A stretch of DNA of 64,000 nucleotides from Fluctibacter corallii (GTDB lineage: Bacteria; Pseudomonadota; Gammaproteobacteria; Enterobacterales; Alteromonadaceae), in contig NZ_JAOWKX010000002.1 in NCBI RefSeq assembly GCF_025751585.1, forward strand, positions 124,001-188,000. Direction: 5' to 3'. Shown piece after piece: positions 47,054-55,483 of the stretch. A program made the translations under genes and the position numbers. Each line of letters starts with the position of its first letter. The first letter of the stretch is position 1. The notes under the pieces are model-generated. The model made no database searches and had not been told where the DNA came from. It was given only the letters and a program-made list of their open reading frames with translations.

Positions 47054-47575
47054 ATGCTACGTTTTCTTCGTATTTCACAAATGAATTACCGATTTTGGTT
47101 GACGCAAGCAACTGTATTGATGCTTTTTGTGATGACTACGGGTTGGTTTCGCGTGGGTTTTGATAGCGTGAATAATATGCTTATGCTCATAACCGTATGG
47201 GCTCTATTGAGTATAATCTATTATATTAGAACGCGCCCACATGACTATATTGATTTATTTCTAGGCGACTCGTACCTTAACTTTATATCGCGGTTTCGTT
47301 CTATCATTATCAGGGCGTCCCATATTCAGGAGGTTTCGTTGGAAAGGCGCGAAGCACTCTTCGATGACCTAGGACAATATGTTGAAACTGTGTGGATTGT
47401 CCGGCTAAAACAAGACAAAACTGTTGAAATTCCAGCTGATTGGCTGAACCGGCGTCGATTAAATCGTTGGTTCAGTCGCAAGCTTCCCGGTTATAACTCC
47501 ATGATGGCTAATCAGGTTTTTTCTTCTGATGAAAAGGACCTTTGGTGCTGCTTCAAAAGAACGTCGAGCTCATAG
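47054..47575 (+). CDS. Unrecognised membrane protein with possible PH-like domain
   Basis: A 173-aa protein that I do not recognise. Two hydrophobic helices lie near the N-terminus (FWLTQATVLMLFVMTTGWF and VNNMLMLITVWALLSIIYYI), followed by about 110 soluble residues (RFRSIIIRASHIQEVSLERR, TVWIVRLKQDKTVEIPADWL) with a strand-rich pattern ending in a basic helix (NRRRLNRWFSRKLPGY). This layout resembles bacterial PH-domain membrane proteins, but only weakly. It lies downstream of modC on the same strand and could be co-transcribed; convergent to an ABC exporter. Confidence 0.65.
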   Translation: MLRFLRISQMNYRFWLTQATVLMLFVMTTGWFRVGFDSVNNMLMLITVWALLSIIYYIRTRPHDYIDLFLGDSYLNFISRFRSIIIRASHIQEVSLERREALFDDLGQYVETVWIVRLKQDKTVEIPADWLNRRRLNRWFSRKLPGYNSMMANQVFSSDEKDLWCCFKRTSSS

Positions 47576-47639
47576 AGATAGCACCAGGTGAGCGTGATAC
47601 TGCTGGCCTGATGCTATGCCGATTAGCCCTGCCGCTGTT

Positions 47640-48866
47640 TTATACCGTTCGAGTGGCAATAGCGGGTGGTGTGCCTGCTGCACGCTGAGCAGGGCCAAAC
47701 ACGGCCAGTTGACCCACACACCATAGTACGACCATGCCAATTGGGATGTAATACCATTGCATTGGATCCATACCAAAGGTATTCACTAATACTATGTTTA
47801 AACCCATGGTTAACCCAGCCCCAATCACAACGCCGATGGTACTGATCAAAAAGTTTTCCAGCATGAAATATCTCAAGATATCTGATTTCGTCGCACCCAA
47901 GGCCCGGCGTGTACCAATCTGTTTTTTACGGCGGTTAACGCTAAAACTTGCCAATCCCACTATACCTAAAGCCGTGACAATGGTAAGGGTTATCATCACC
48001 GTAGTAAGGATTTTAATCATGGCACTGTCTGAGCGATAACTCCGCTCGCGTGTCTCCTCCATGGTGCGGACTTGACGAATGACCCGCTGCGTATTTTCAG
48101 CAAGCATCGATTCTACTTTTTGCATCACTTCGTCACGCCTTCCTTCTTCCGCACGGATGAAGTAGCGTACCGATTTATAATCCAGTTGTTCAGGAGACAG
48201 CATGACCTGATCCAGATCGTCCCAGCCAGACCATGGTGCTTGAATTTTATCAACTATCCCCACAACGACCATCGGCTCTTTGTCTTCAATGTAGACCGTT
48301 TTTCCAACACCCTGAGGCCAGTCTTCATCCCCGAATAGCCGCTCGGCGAGTGCTTGAGAGATTACGACTTTATCTGACCAGTTAGATTGCCCAGCTTGTC
48401 GCCAATTGATGTCTGTCATACTGAAGAATTCGCCAGCGACAAGCTCGAGATCAAATACCTCTAAGGCAGTTTCATCTACAAAATAAACCGCAGTTCCGAA
48501 GTCTTCAGCGTCTGCGCCAGGCTCACGTTGAAGAGACATTGACCAGCCGCTTCCACTGAGCGGAATGGCGTTTATCTGCATGGCTGCTCTCACGCCAGGT
48601 ACTGCCAAGATGTTACGAATATCTTCTTCTATGGTGCTTTGGTTGTTAAAGTTTTCTCCAAAACCAACACTTCTGAGATAAAAGCTGTTGGCTTCGTCAA
48701 TGCCGCTGTCACGGTGCATCTTAGCGTATCGTTCATTAATGATGTAAACAGAATTGACGATGATGGTCATGGTCATGGCAATTTGTAATGCAATTAGCAC
48801 TGCACCAATTTTATTTCTAGATAGCGCCCGTAAAATCGGGCCCGCGTCTTTAAAAGGGTTCATCAT
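47640..48866 (-). CDS. FtsX/MacB-type ABC permease (second of pair)
   Basis: Permease of 408 aa with one N-terminal helix (KIGAVLIALQIAMTMTIIVN), a large periplasmic MacB-PCD domain of about 240 residues, and three C-terminal helices of the FtsX type (VMITLTIVTALGIVGLASFS, RRKKQIGTRRALGATKSDIL just after the first). This is the topology of MacB/LolCE transporters that move substrates outward from the periplasm. It is last in a four-gene set with a second permease, an ATPase and an adaptor. It probably pairs with the 438-aa permease as a heterodimer. The substrate is unknown. Confidence 0.9.
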   Translation of the reverse strand: MMNPFKDAGPILRALSRNKIGAVLIALQIAMTMTIIVNSVYIINERYAKMHRDSGIDEANSFYLRSVGFGENFNNQSTIEEDIRNILAVPGVRAAMQINAIPLSGSGWSMSLQREPGADAEDFGTAVYFVDETALEVFDLELVAGEFFSMTDINWRQAGQSNWSDKVVISQALAERLFGDEDWPQGVGKTVYIEDKEPMVVVGIVDKIQAPWSGWDDLDQVMLSPEQLDYKSVRYFIRAEEGRRDEVMQKVESMLAENTQRVIRQVRTMEETRERSYRSDSAMIKILTTVMITLTIVTALGIVGLASFSVNRRKKQIGTRRALGATKSDILRYFMLENFLISTIGVVIGAGLTMGLNIVLVNTFGMDPMQWYYIPIGMVVLWCVGQLAVFGPAQRAAGTPPAIATRTV

Positions 48867-48872
48867 GGTCTC

Positions 48873-50189
48873 CTACTGGCTCTTAAGTTGGCTGGCGGGT
48901 TGAATATTGCATGCGCGCCATGTCGGATAGAGGCCTGCGGCAATGCTAGATATCAACGCGAGGAGTAACCCGAGTAGGACCAATGTAAAATCAAAATTGG
49001 CTACTTTAGTGGCAAAGTCGCCGTATAATGATTTAATGCCAGTAAGGCCCAACAGAGCGAGAACTAATCCTAATAGGCCACCCAGCAAGCCAATACAGGC
49101 GGTTTCGACCGTGTGTTGATAAAATAAATCTTTCTTCGAAGCACCCACGGCTCGTCTTAAGCCGATCTCAGAGGATTTACTAGAGAACTTTGCTAGTAGC
49201 AAACCTATGGTATTGAGTAAACACACAGTGAGGAACATGAGAGACAACCACATCATGACCTTTGCGTCTTCTTCCACCACTTCGCTGATTTCCATCCACT
49301 CCATGACGTGACTGAGTTTGTTATTTAGCGGGCGAGGGAAGCGGCCCAACGATTTTTGCTCATTCACATAATTGTTAAGAAAGGCGAGGTAACCTGATTC
49401 GGCGTTAGCATCAAGTAGTTCCACCCACATTTGAAAGTTAATGCATTCCGAATTAAGAAAGGCATGAAAACCATCACTTTCGCGCGGTTTCCAACAACTT
49501 GTATTGCCCCAGCTTGGTAGCTCCAGCTCTTCTTTCAGCAAAAAGGGCATAAATACGTCTTCAATATCTTCAAACGCACCGTTTTCCACGTCGTAGAATT
49601 TAGGTATGGGTTGCCAAGTATCAAGGACGCCAATGACTTTGAAGGTATGTCCAGCAATTGTGAGCTCTCGACCAACCGAGTTGTCTCCGCCAAATACACG
49701 CTCATTGATTTGTTTTGTAATCACTACTACGTGTTCACGGTTTTTATCGGCTTGTGTGTCCCAGCCTGAGCCAAATAAAAATGGGACATTGAACATGGCG
49801 AAAAATTCGTTAGTGGCTAAACGAAAGGCTGCTTCGAAAGGCTTGACGTCTTGGTCGTCTGGTTGGACTACACCACCGGATTTTGCCATGATGGTTTGTC
49901 GCGTCCCTTGTTGCGCGTTGTATAAATTGTTGGCATCACGCCACGTGAGCTGGGTAGGTGGGAAGCCAGTCTCATCATCATAAGGATTGTGTGGGCTCCA
50001 ATTATCGACTTGTACATAGAAAAGCTGTTCGCTTTTTTCGGGTATTGGGTTACTCGACATCATGTAATTGACTGTAATCGTAGTCATACTCGCGCCAATA
50101 CCCAATGCGATGGCTGCCACCATCAAGGCTGATAAAATAGGGTTTCTTCCCATACTTTTGAAAGCCAGTCTCAAGTAATATGAAAACAT
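48873..50189 (-). CDS. FtsX/MacB-type ABC permease (first of pair)
   Basis: Permease of 438 aa starting MFSYYLRLAFKSMGRNPILS, 10 bp after the ATPase stop; the longer frame to 50246 lies inside the ATPase gene and is rejected. It has one N-terminal helix, a periplasmic MacB-PCD domain with several Cys (including TSCWKPRESDGFH and LNSECINFQMW) and three C-terminal helices with GLRRAVGASKKDLFYQHTVE between them. It lies 6 bp before the second permease. The Cys content of the periplasmic domain is higher than in its partner. Confidence 0.9.
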   Translation of the reverse strand: MFSYYLRLAFKSMGRNPILSALMVAAIALGIGASMTTITVNYMMSSNPIPEKSEQLFYVQVDNWSPHNPYDDETGFPPTQLTWRDANNLYNAQQGTRQTIMAKSGGVVQPDDQDVKPFEAAFRLATNEFFAMFNVPFLFGSGWDTQADKNREHVVVITKQINERVFGGDNSVGRELTIAGHTFKVIGVLDTWQPIPKFYDVENGAFEDIEDVFMPFLLKEELELPSWGNTSCWKPRESDGFHAFLNSECINFQMWVELLDANAESGYLAFLNNYVNEQKSLGRFPRPLNNKLSHVMEWMEISEVVEEDAKVMMWLSLMFLTVCLLNTIGLLLAKFSSKSSEIGLRRAVGASKKDLFYQHTVETACIGLLGGLLGLVLALLGLTGIKSLYGDFATKVANFDFTLVLLGLLLALISSIAAGLYPTWRACNIQPASQLKSQ

Positions 50190-50199
50190 AGTAGGGTCC

Positions 50200-50901
50200 T
50201 TACGCCATCGCTGCTGATGGGATGTCGCCAACTGAGTGCAACTCACTCACCTGGCCATCTCGCACAAAAATGTTACGCTGAACTTCTTTGGCGAGTTTTT
50301 GATCGTGAGTCACCATGACGATAGTGGTACCTTGGGCGTTGATGTTTTGTAGCAATTCCATCACGCTATGTGCCATTTTGGTGTCTAGATTTCCCGTCGG
50401 TTCATCGGCCAATAAAAAGCGAGGCTCTCCCGCTAGGGCCCGTGCAATGGCGACACGTTGCTGTTGTCCACCAGACAATTGAGACGGAAGGTGTTTCATG
50501 CGATTGGCTAAACCAACCACTTCTAAGCTTTGCTCAATACGGGCTTTGCGCTCGGCCCGATTAAAACCTCGATATCGAAGGGGGACATCTACGTTATCGA
50601 ACAGATCTAAATCTGGGATCAAGTTAAAACTCTGGAAAATAAAACCGATTTTTTCATTCCGTAACTTACTACGTTGGCTGTCAGAGAGGTTGCTGACACA
50701 TTTACCGTCAAGCTGGTAGCTCCCACCATCAAAGGTTTCGAGTAGGCCAGCGATGTTGAGAAATGTTGTTTTGCCTGAACCAGATGGGCCTGTTACTGCG
50801 ACAAAGTCTCCCTCTTTTACATCTAAATTAAAGTCACGCAGTGCATGGGTTTCAACAAGATCGGTGCGAAATACTTTTTTTACATTAGTCATTTTTAACA
50901 T
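50200..50901 (-). CDS. MacB/LolD-type ABC transporter ATPase
   Basis: ATPase of 233 aa. Walker [18 protein letters not shown] near residue 38, Q loop [20 protein letters not shown], signature [20 protein letters not shown] and Walker [15 protein letters not shown] are all intact. The set is LolD/MacB-like and drives the two downstream FtsX-type permeases. It is preceded by the adaptor gene at 29 bp. The family exports macrolides, peptides, lipoproteins or siderophores; the cargo is not predicted. Confidence 0.95.
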   Translation of the reverse strand: MLKMTNVKKVFRTDLVETHALRDFNLDVKEGDFVAVTGPSGSGKTTFLNIAGLLETFDGGSYQLDGKCVSNLSDSQRSKLRNEKIGFIFQSFNLIPDLDLFDNVDVPLRYRGFNRAERKARIEQSLEVVGLANRMKHLPSQLSGGQQQRVAIARALAGEPRFLLADEPTGNLDTKMAHSVMELLQNINAQGTTIVMVTHDQKLAKEVQRNIFVRDGQVSELHSVGDIPSAAMA

Positions 50902-50930
50902 GATTTTTCCTTCCCGCCAGACTGGGGTGA

Positions 50931-52229
50931 TTATTGTGTAATCAGTACGCGTTCTGCGTCCTGAAATTGTTCTGTGTTTGATACAATGATGGTATCGCCC
51001 GCGGCCAGCCCTGATAGGATCTCGACGTTTGCCAGACTGCGCGCGCCTGTGCGGATAGCCGTTTTTTCTGCGATGCCATCTCTAACAATGTAGGCATATC
51101 GACCCCCACCGCTTTCTAGAAATTGGCCTCGCTCAACCATGAGCACATTGGCTTTATTTTCCATCAGAATACGCGTGGTTAAACGTTGATTCTGGCGCAG
51201 GCCAGAAGGTGATGTAAGGGGTTCACCCACGGTGTTATGGGTGGCGAAACGTACTCGCCCAGTCACTTGATTGTTCTCAATTTCAGGTGAGATAGTGATA
51301 AGGTTTGCTAAGTACATTTCACCGTTGAGGGTAACGTTAGCATCCATGCCGATGGCTAAATCGTCAGCGTAGCTTTCGGGAATATCAACTTCTAATTCAA
51401 ATTCTGACAAATCAACCACACTCAATATGGGCTGATTTTTCGCTACTTGATTTTTTTGCTGTACCGCAAGATTACCAACAATGCCGTTTACAGGTGAGCG
51501 TAATTCCAGCTCGTCAACCTTTCTGGCGAGTTCATTTACTAGCAGTGATTGACGATTTACCTGTAATTGTTTTGTTTGAATTTCAAAGGCCAGACTTTCT
51601 TTGTTTAGTTCAGCGTCTTTCACTGCATGTTTGTGAACCAGCCTGGCGTTTTCAAGCTCATCTTGTGCCTTCTCAAAATCAATCTGGCTAATGGAGTTAC
51701 TTGAGTAAGCTTTGTCAGCACGGCGTTTTTCCCGGTCTGCTGCGGTTAAAGCGACTTTCGCCATATCAACCGACTTTTGATTTTCAAGTGCTTGCTTTTT
51801 CGCCTGAATTTTGTGTCTGTCCAGAGACATTTGCAGTTCTTGTAGCGAAGCCTGCTCTTGTTGAAGTTGGTTGGTGAGTTCTGGACTGTCGATGGTGGCC
51901 AGAACTTGGTCTTTTTCTACTTCGTCACCTGCATCAACATGAAAGGTGATTGTGCCCTGACCTGTACTGTAGAGGCGGGGACTGACCGCAGCTACAACAC
52001 GCCCTTGCACTGATAAATCTCGAACAAAGTCGCCTTGCGATACAGTCGCCAATCTGACTCTACTAGACGATACACTCGCATCCGAACTTGACCAGCTGCT
52101 GATCGCGGGGGCTACCATGACGGCAAGTGCAATGCTGGCAACAATGACGCCGGATGCAATCAGCATGGGTTTACGTTTTGAAGGTTTGGACAGTACAACA
52201 TCCTGTCCGCTTGTGTCTGAAATTGTCAC
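50931..52229 (-). CDS. Periplasmic adaptor (HlyD/MacA-like) of the ABC exporter
   Basis: Membrane-fusion protein of 432 aa. After a short cytoplasmic tail an N-terminal helix (PMLIASGVIVASIALAVMVA) anchors it. Then come a biotinyl-lipoyl half (GQGTITFHVDAGDEVEKDQV), a long coiled-coil hairpin (residues about 120-240), the second lipoyl half (LRSPVNGIVGNLAVQQKNQV) and a beta-barrel region. A GTG at 52229 behind AGGGAAA is the likely start; the ATG at 52259 lacks a ribosome site. It is the first gene of the exporter operon. A candidate LexA box and a second dyad lie 70 to 115 bp upstream. Confidence 0.88.
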   Translation of the reverse strand: MTISDTSGQDVVLSKPSKRKPMLIASGVIVASIALAVMVAPAISSWSSSDASVSSSRVRLATVSQGDFVRDLSVQGRVVAAVSPRLYSTGQGTITFHVDAGDEVEKDQVLATIDSPELTNQLQQEQASLQELQMSLDRHKIQAKKQALENQKSVDMAKVALTAADREKRRADKAYSSNSISQIDFEKAQDELENARLVHKHAVKDAELNKESLAFEIQTKQLQVNRQSLLVNELARKVDELELRSPVNGIVGNLAVQQKNQVAKNQPILSVVDLSEFELEVDIPESYADDLAIGMDANVTLNGEMYLANLITISPEIENNQVTGRVRFATHNTVGEPLTSPSGLRQNQRLTTRILMENKANVLMVERGQFLESGGGRYAYIVRDGIAEKTAIRTGARSLANVEILSGLAAGDTIIVSNTEQFQDAERVLITQ

Positions 52230-52300
52230 AGTCGTTTCCCTGAAAATAAGAACAATCAAGGAGTAAGTCGCGAGGAATTAATAAAAGGTTTAAAGAAGAA

Positions 52301-52328
52301 GTAAAATATTTTTATGTAAATATTTAAC
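52301..52328. promoter_or_regulatory. 11-6-11 inverted repeat in the exporter/esterase intergenic region
   Basis: GTAAAATATTT (52301-52311) and AAATATTTAAC (52318-52328) are inverted repeats with one mismatch around TTATGT. It is next to the LexA-like box and could be the operator of another regulator or an A+T-rich promoter element. Confidence 0.4.
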
Positions 52329-52344
52329 CTGTATGTATATACAG
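52329..52344. promoter_or_regulatory. Candidate LexA (SOS) box
   Basis: CTGTATGTATATACAG has the CTG-N10-CAG form of gammaproteobacterial LexA sites (consensus CTGTATATATATACAG), with one base differing from the consensus. It lies 53 bp upstream of the esterase ATG and 100 bp upstream of the adaptor GTG. It could put either or both units under SOS control. Confidence 0.6.
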
Positions 52345-52396
52345 TGCTCATGTTATTGGTTTATGATGGTTTAGTGTTTAGCGATTGAGAAATAAC

Positions 52397-53311
52397 ATGT
52401 TATCTAGCTTAGAAAAGGGTATTCGAGAGCTTGTAGAGGCGTATCATGAGAGTGGAAAGCCATGTCCCAGCAAGCAAACTATTCCGCAAAGACGAGCGGG
52501 TTACTTAGCAAGCACAGAGTTGGCAGGCAAGAGTCCAGTCGTCCATAGTGAGTGTTTAGATGAAGTGAACGGTGTTAGTGTAAAAGTGTATAAACCCGCG
52601 AATAAAACCCAATTACCTGTAACGGTATATTTTCATGGGGGATGCTTTGTTAGTGGCGGTTTTGAAACACATGACGTTCAAATGAGACAGGTCGCTATGT
52701 TAGCGAATACGGTGGTTATCTGTATTAAGTATCGGCTAGCGCCAGAATATGTTTATCCCTCCGCTCATGAAGATGTTTACCAAGCGGCTCTAGGAATTAA
52801 AGAGGTTGCTTCGCGGTATGGTGGTGATACAGAAAACATAACGTTTATAGGAGATAGTGCTGGTGGGCATTTAGCCTTAGCTACAACACTCAAGCTCAAA
52901 AGCACAGAATCATGGTTACCACGTAAGCAGATCTTGATATACCCAATGCTAGACCCCTTCGGAAAATCCGATAGTTACTCTGTGTATGGAACTGACTATC
53001 TCATCACGGCTGATATGTTGCTTTCTGGTTTTGCATTGTATGCGCAAGGTAGCGAAAATAATTCCGCGCTATCGGAATTAGATCTTCTCACGTCTGATTT
53101 TTCAGATTTGCCTCCGACGGTCATTATTACCGCAGAATTTGACCCTCTTAGAGATGAGGGGGAGCGGTTGCATGAACTATTGATTTCTCATGGTGTTGAC
53201 GCACACTGCAAGCGTTTTTTAGGCGTCATACATGGCTTCTTCCAATTGTCAGGCATTAGTGAATCAGGACAGGCTTGTGTTGAATTTGTTGCTGAGCAAA
53301 TTAATCGGTGA
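52397..53311 (+). CDS. Alpha/beta hydrolase (hormone-sensitive lipase-type esterase)
   Basis: Cytoplasmic carboxylesterase of 304 aa. Oxyanion motif HGGCFVSGG near residue 80, nucleophile elbow GDSAGGHLA near 155, acid in EFDPLRDEGE and His in GVIHGFFQLSG form the HSL-family set. The ATG at 52397 (MLSSLEKGIRELVEAY) is preferred over a TTG at 52385. The natural ester is not known. It is divergent from the ABC exporter and convergent with the HMG-CoA reductase gene. A possible LexA box precedes it. Confidence 0.9.
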   Translation: MLSSLEKGIRELVEAYHESGKPCPSKQTIPQRRAGYLASTELAGKSPVVHSECLDEVNGVSVKVYKPANKTQLPVTVYFHGGCFVSGGFETHDVQMRQVAMLANTVVICIKYRLAPEYVYPSAHEDVYQAALGIKEVASRYGGDTENITFIGDSAGGHLALATTLKLKSTESWLPRKQILIYPMLDPFGKSDSYSVYGTDYLITADMLLSGFALYAQGSENNSALSELDLLTSDFSDLPPTVIITAEFDPLRDEGERLHELLISHGVDAHCKRFLGVIHGFFQLSGISESGQACVEFVAEQINR

Positions 53312-53327
53312 ATAGTTGATACCGACA

Positions 53328-53349
53328 TCCGCCACAACAGTGTGGCGGA
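53328..53349. terminator. Hairpin between convergent esterase and HMG-CoA reductase genes
   Basis: TCCGCCAC, loop AACAGT, GTGGCGGA: a perfect 8-bp G+C-rich stem 16 bp after the esterase stop. It lacks a long T run. Confidence 0.6.
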
Positions 53350-53376
53350 CAGGGTACTAGTATTTACACCAGCCGT

Positions 53377-54552
53377 TTATGGTCGATTACGACCGTATTT
53401 GTCGTGACTGCTAACCCAATGGCCTGCGATAACGGCACAAGCAAGGGAAATGTCGCCCGCTAGTACAGTGGCCGCTACGATTTCAGCAAACTTATTTGCC
53501 TTACCTTTGCCATAACACCCCAACATCTCCAGACATTCACGTTGTGTGGGAAGGCCTGTACCGCCGCCGTAGGTTGCAACAATTAATGAAGGCAAGGTAA
53601 CCGCGAGGTAAAAGTCGCCGTTGGGAAGCAATTCATGAGAGAGTAATCCTGCATGAGATTCCACGACATTCGCTTCATCTTGACCTGTAGCAATAAACAG
53701 AGATGCAATACCATTTGCAGAATGAGGGCCATTGTATGCGGCACCTGCCATCATAGCGCCTGTATTGGCAAGAACCGATGCTTTTGCCATCAGTGCGGTG
53801 TCTACTTTCATAATCTTTGCCATCACGTCTTTCTTCAACACGATTTCTGCAATGACGCGCTTACCGCGAGAATGCAACATGTTGAGATGAGAGTGTTTTT
53901 TGTCGGTATCCATGTTGCCTGACAATAAATATTCACATCCGTGAGGGTAATATGCTTTGATCCATTCGCATGCAGCCAATGTGGCTTTACCGACCATATT
54001 CTGGCCAGCGGCATCGCCAGTGGTGTAGTTAAAGCGCAGATAGCGAATTTTAGCGACAGACCATTGCTGTATATTAATCAGTTTACCAATGGTAGTGGTA
54101 CTCTGTGCGACTTCGCGAATATGCTCCATATTCTCTTCTACCCATTGCCCAAACTGGCGAGATTCACGAGCGTCATTGAATATAAACGCCGGTGCGCGTT
54201 GCATCGCCTGTTCAACAACTGTGGTCTTAACACCTCCGCATTCGTTGATGACTCGCATGCCACGGCTGTAGCTGGCAACGAGCGTGCCTTCTGTCGTAGC
54301 AAGAGGAACATGGAAAAGACCATTAGCATGTTCGCCGTTAATTTGTACAGGACCCGCCACGCCTACTGGCATTTGTACGATGCCAATAAAGTTTTCTATG
54401 TTTCCGGGTAAGACGGCAGGGTCGATAGTGTAGTCGCCAGTATACTTCAGCTCAGCGCCTGTTTTTTCTTGTAAATAGTGTCGACGTTCACGCGCCATTT
54501 CATTGGTGTGGTCGTCCATTGCGTTTCTAGGTATACGATTTTCATTTGCCAT
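53377..54552 (-). CDS. Hydroxymethylglutaryl-CoA reductase (class I-like)
   Basis: Reduces HMG-CoA to mevalonate, the first committed step of the mevalonate route. The 391-aa soluble protein shows VQMPVGVAGPVQINGEHANG, catalytic Glu in LATTEGTLVASYSRG, Lys in MDTDKKHSHLN near 215, Asp in ATGQDEANVVESHAGL near 289 and His in AGHWVSSHDKYGRNRP near 382. These are of class I (archaeal/eukaryotic) type rather than the class II P. mevalonii type. It lacks the membrane domain. AGGAAG is 9 bp upstream of the ATG. No other mevalonate gene is in the window; most gammaproteobacteria use the MEP route, so transfer is likely. Confidence 0.92.
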   Translation of the reverse strand: MANENRIPRNAMDDHTNEMARERRHYLQEKTGAELKYTGDYTIDPAVLPGNIENFIGIVQMPVGVAGPVQINGEHANGLFHVPLATTEGTLVASYSRGMRVINECGGVKTTVVEQAMQRAPAFIFNDARESRQFGQWVEENMEHIREVAQSTTTIGKLINIQQWSVAKIRYLRFNYTTGDAAGQNMVGKATLAACEWIKAYYPHGCEYLLSGNMDTDKKHSHLNMLHSRGKRVIAEIVLKKDVMAKIMKVDTALMAKASVLANTGAMMAGAAYNGPHSANGIASLFIATGQDEANVVESHAGLLSHELLPNGDFYLAVTLPSLIVATYGGGTGLPTQRECLEMLGCYGKGKANKFAEIVAATVLAGDISLACAVIAGHWVSSHDKYGRNRP

Positions 54553-54753
54553 CTTTCATCTTCCTCATCCCAATCACCTGTTTGACGATGAGCAAACAGG
54601 GAATACATCCTGTCTGAACTGCTGACAGTATCGAAGCACGGTCAGTATGTTACTGCCTGGCTAACCGTTAATTCAATCTAACCACGGTTACGAGAAGATG
54701 ACAAAGGAAAAGTTTAAATTATGAACAAATATCAAAATGAGTGATAGAAAAAT

Positions 54754-54773
54754 GAGGTAATTATATTTACCTC
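54754..54773 (-). terminator. Probable terminator downstream of the TrmH-family gene
   Basis: GAGGTAA (54754-54760) and TTACCTC (54767-54773) with a 6-nt loop, followed on the minus strand by ATTTTTC. A 7-bp stem about 24 bp after the minus-strand stop at 54797. Confidence 0.6.
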
Positions 54774-54796
54774 TTATGGGTGGGTTAAAAAGTTGT

Positions 54797-55342
54797 TTAA
54801 TTATTGTTTTTGGTATGTTTCGCGCGGTTGTTGGTATCTCGGTTAGCTACGATGTGTTCGTCGGAATAAACCGTGTCAGGTCGTTTCGCAAGTCGGTCGT
54901 ATAACAGCACATTAACGGTGGCAGCGAGGTTCATGCAGCCTTTTGTTGGTACATAAACCACATCATCACACCAATCTAATACCTGTTGACTGATGGAGCC
55001 ATCTTCGGGCCCAAATAGATAAAATGCATTGTCGGGATGCTCAAAGTGGGGAAGGGGCGTTGCGCCCTCGATTAGCTCAACGGCAACGACTCTTGCCCCT
55101 TTAGGGCGCATTTCTTTCAAATCGGCACAACCAATGGTGGGAATAGATTGGCTTGCATTTTTGGTATCCGTTGCAAATTGCTTAGCATAGCCATAGCGCT
55201 GGCCAGTATAAAAAACGCTACTAACACCATAGCAACCACAGGCGCGCAGTATGCTGCCCATGTTACTGGCACTTTTAGGGTTGATGACCCCCAGTGTGAC
55301 TTGATTTAACATCTGATTTTTCAAAGACTGAGAATTTGACAT
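54797..55342 (-). CDS. TrmH/SpoU-family RNA methyltransferase
   Basis: SPOUT-class 2'-O-methyltransferase of 181 aa from the proposed start MSNSQSLKNQM. Motif 1 is NPKSASNMGSILRACGCYGV (N and R for catalysis), motif 2 includes FYLFGPEDGSISQQVLDWCD, and motif 3 is VYVPTKGCMNLAATVNVLLY, which together form the trefoil knot and SAM site. It is a single-domain protein without an N-terminal RNA-binding domain. The target RNA is not known. The frame extends to 55405 but the extra residues are not family-like. No strong ribosome site distinguishes the starts. Confidence 0.85.
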   Translation of the reverse strand: MSNSQSLKNQMLNQVTLGVINPKSASNMGSILRACGCYGVSSVFYTGQRYGYAKQFATDTKNASQSIPTIGCADLKEMRPKGARVVAVELIEGATPLPHFEHPDNAFYLFGPEDGSISQQVLDWCDDVVYVPTKGCMNLAATVNVLLYDRLAKRPDTVYSDEHIVANRDTNNRAKHTKNNN

Positions 55343-55483
55343 ACAACGAAAAGGAAAATAGTGCCACGATGGCGGCGATTGTACGTGAAAATTTATTTTG
55401 GGCAAGTTGGTGTGCGCTTCAAGTTACATGCGGGCGTTAGCTTCCTCACTTAACAGCCCGCATTGAGTTACCGCATCAGTATG

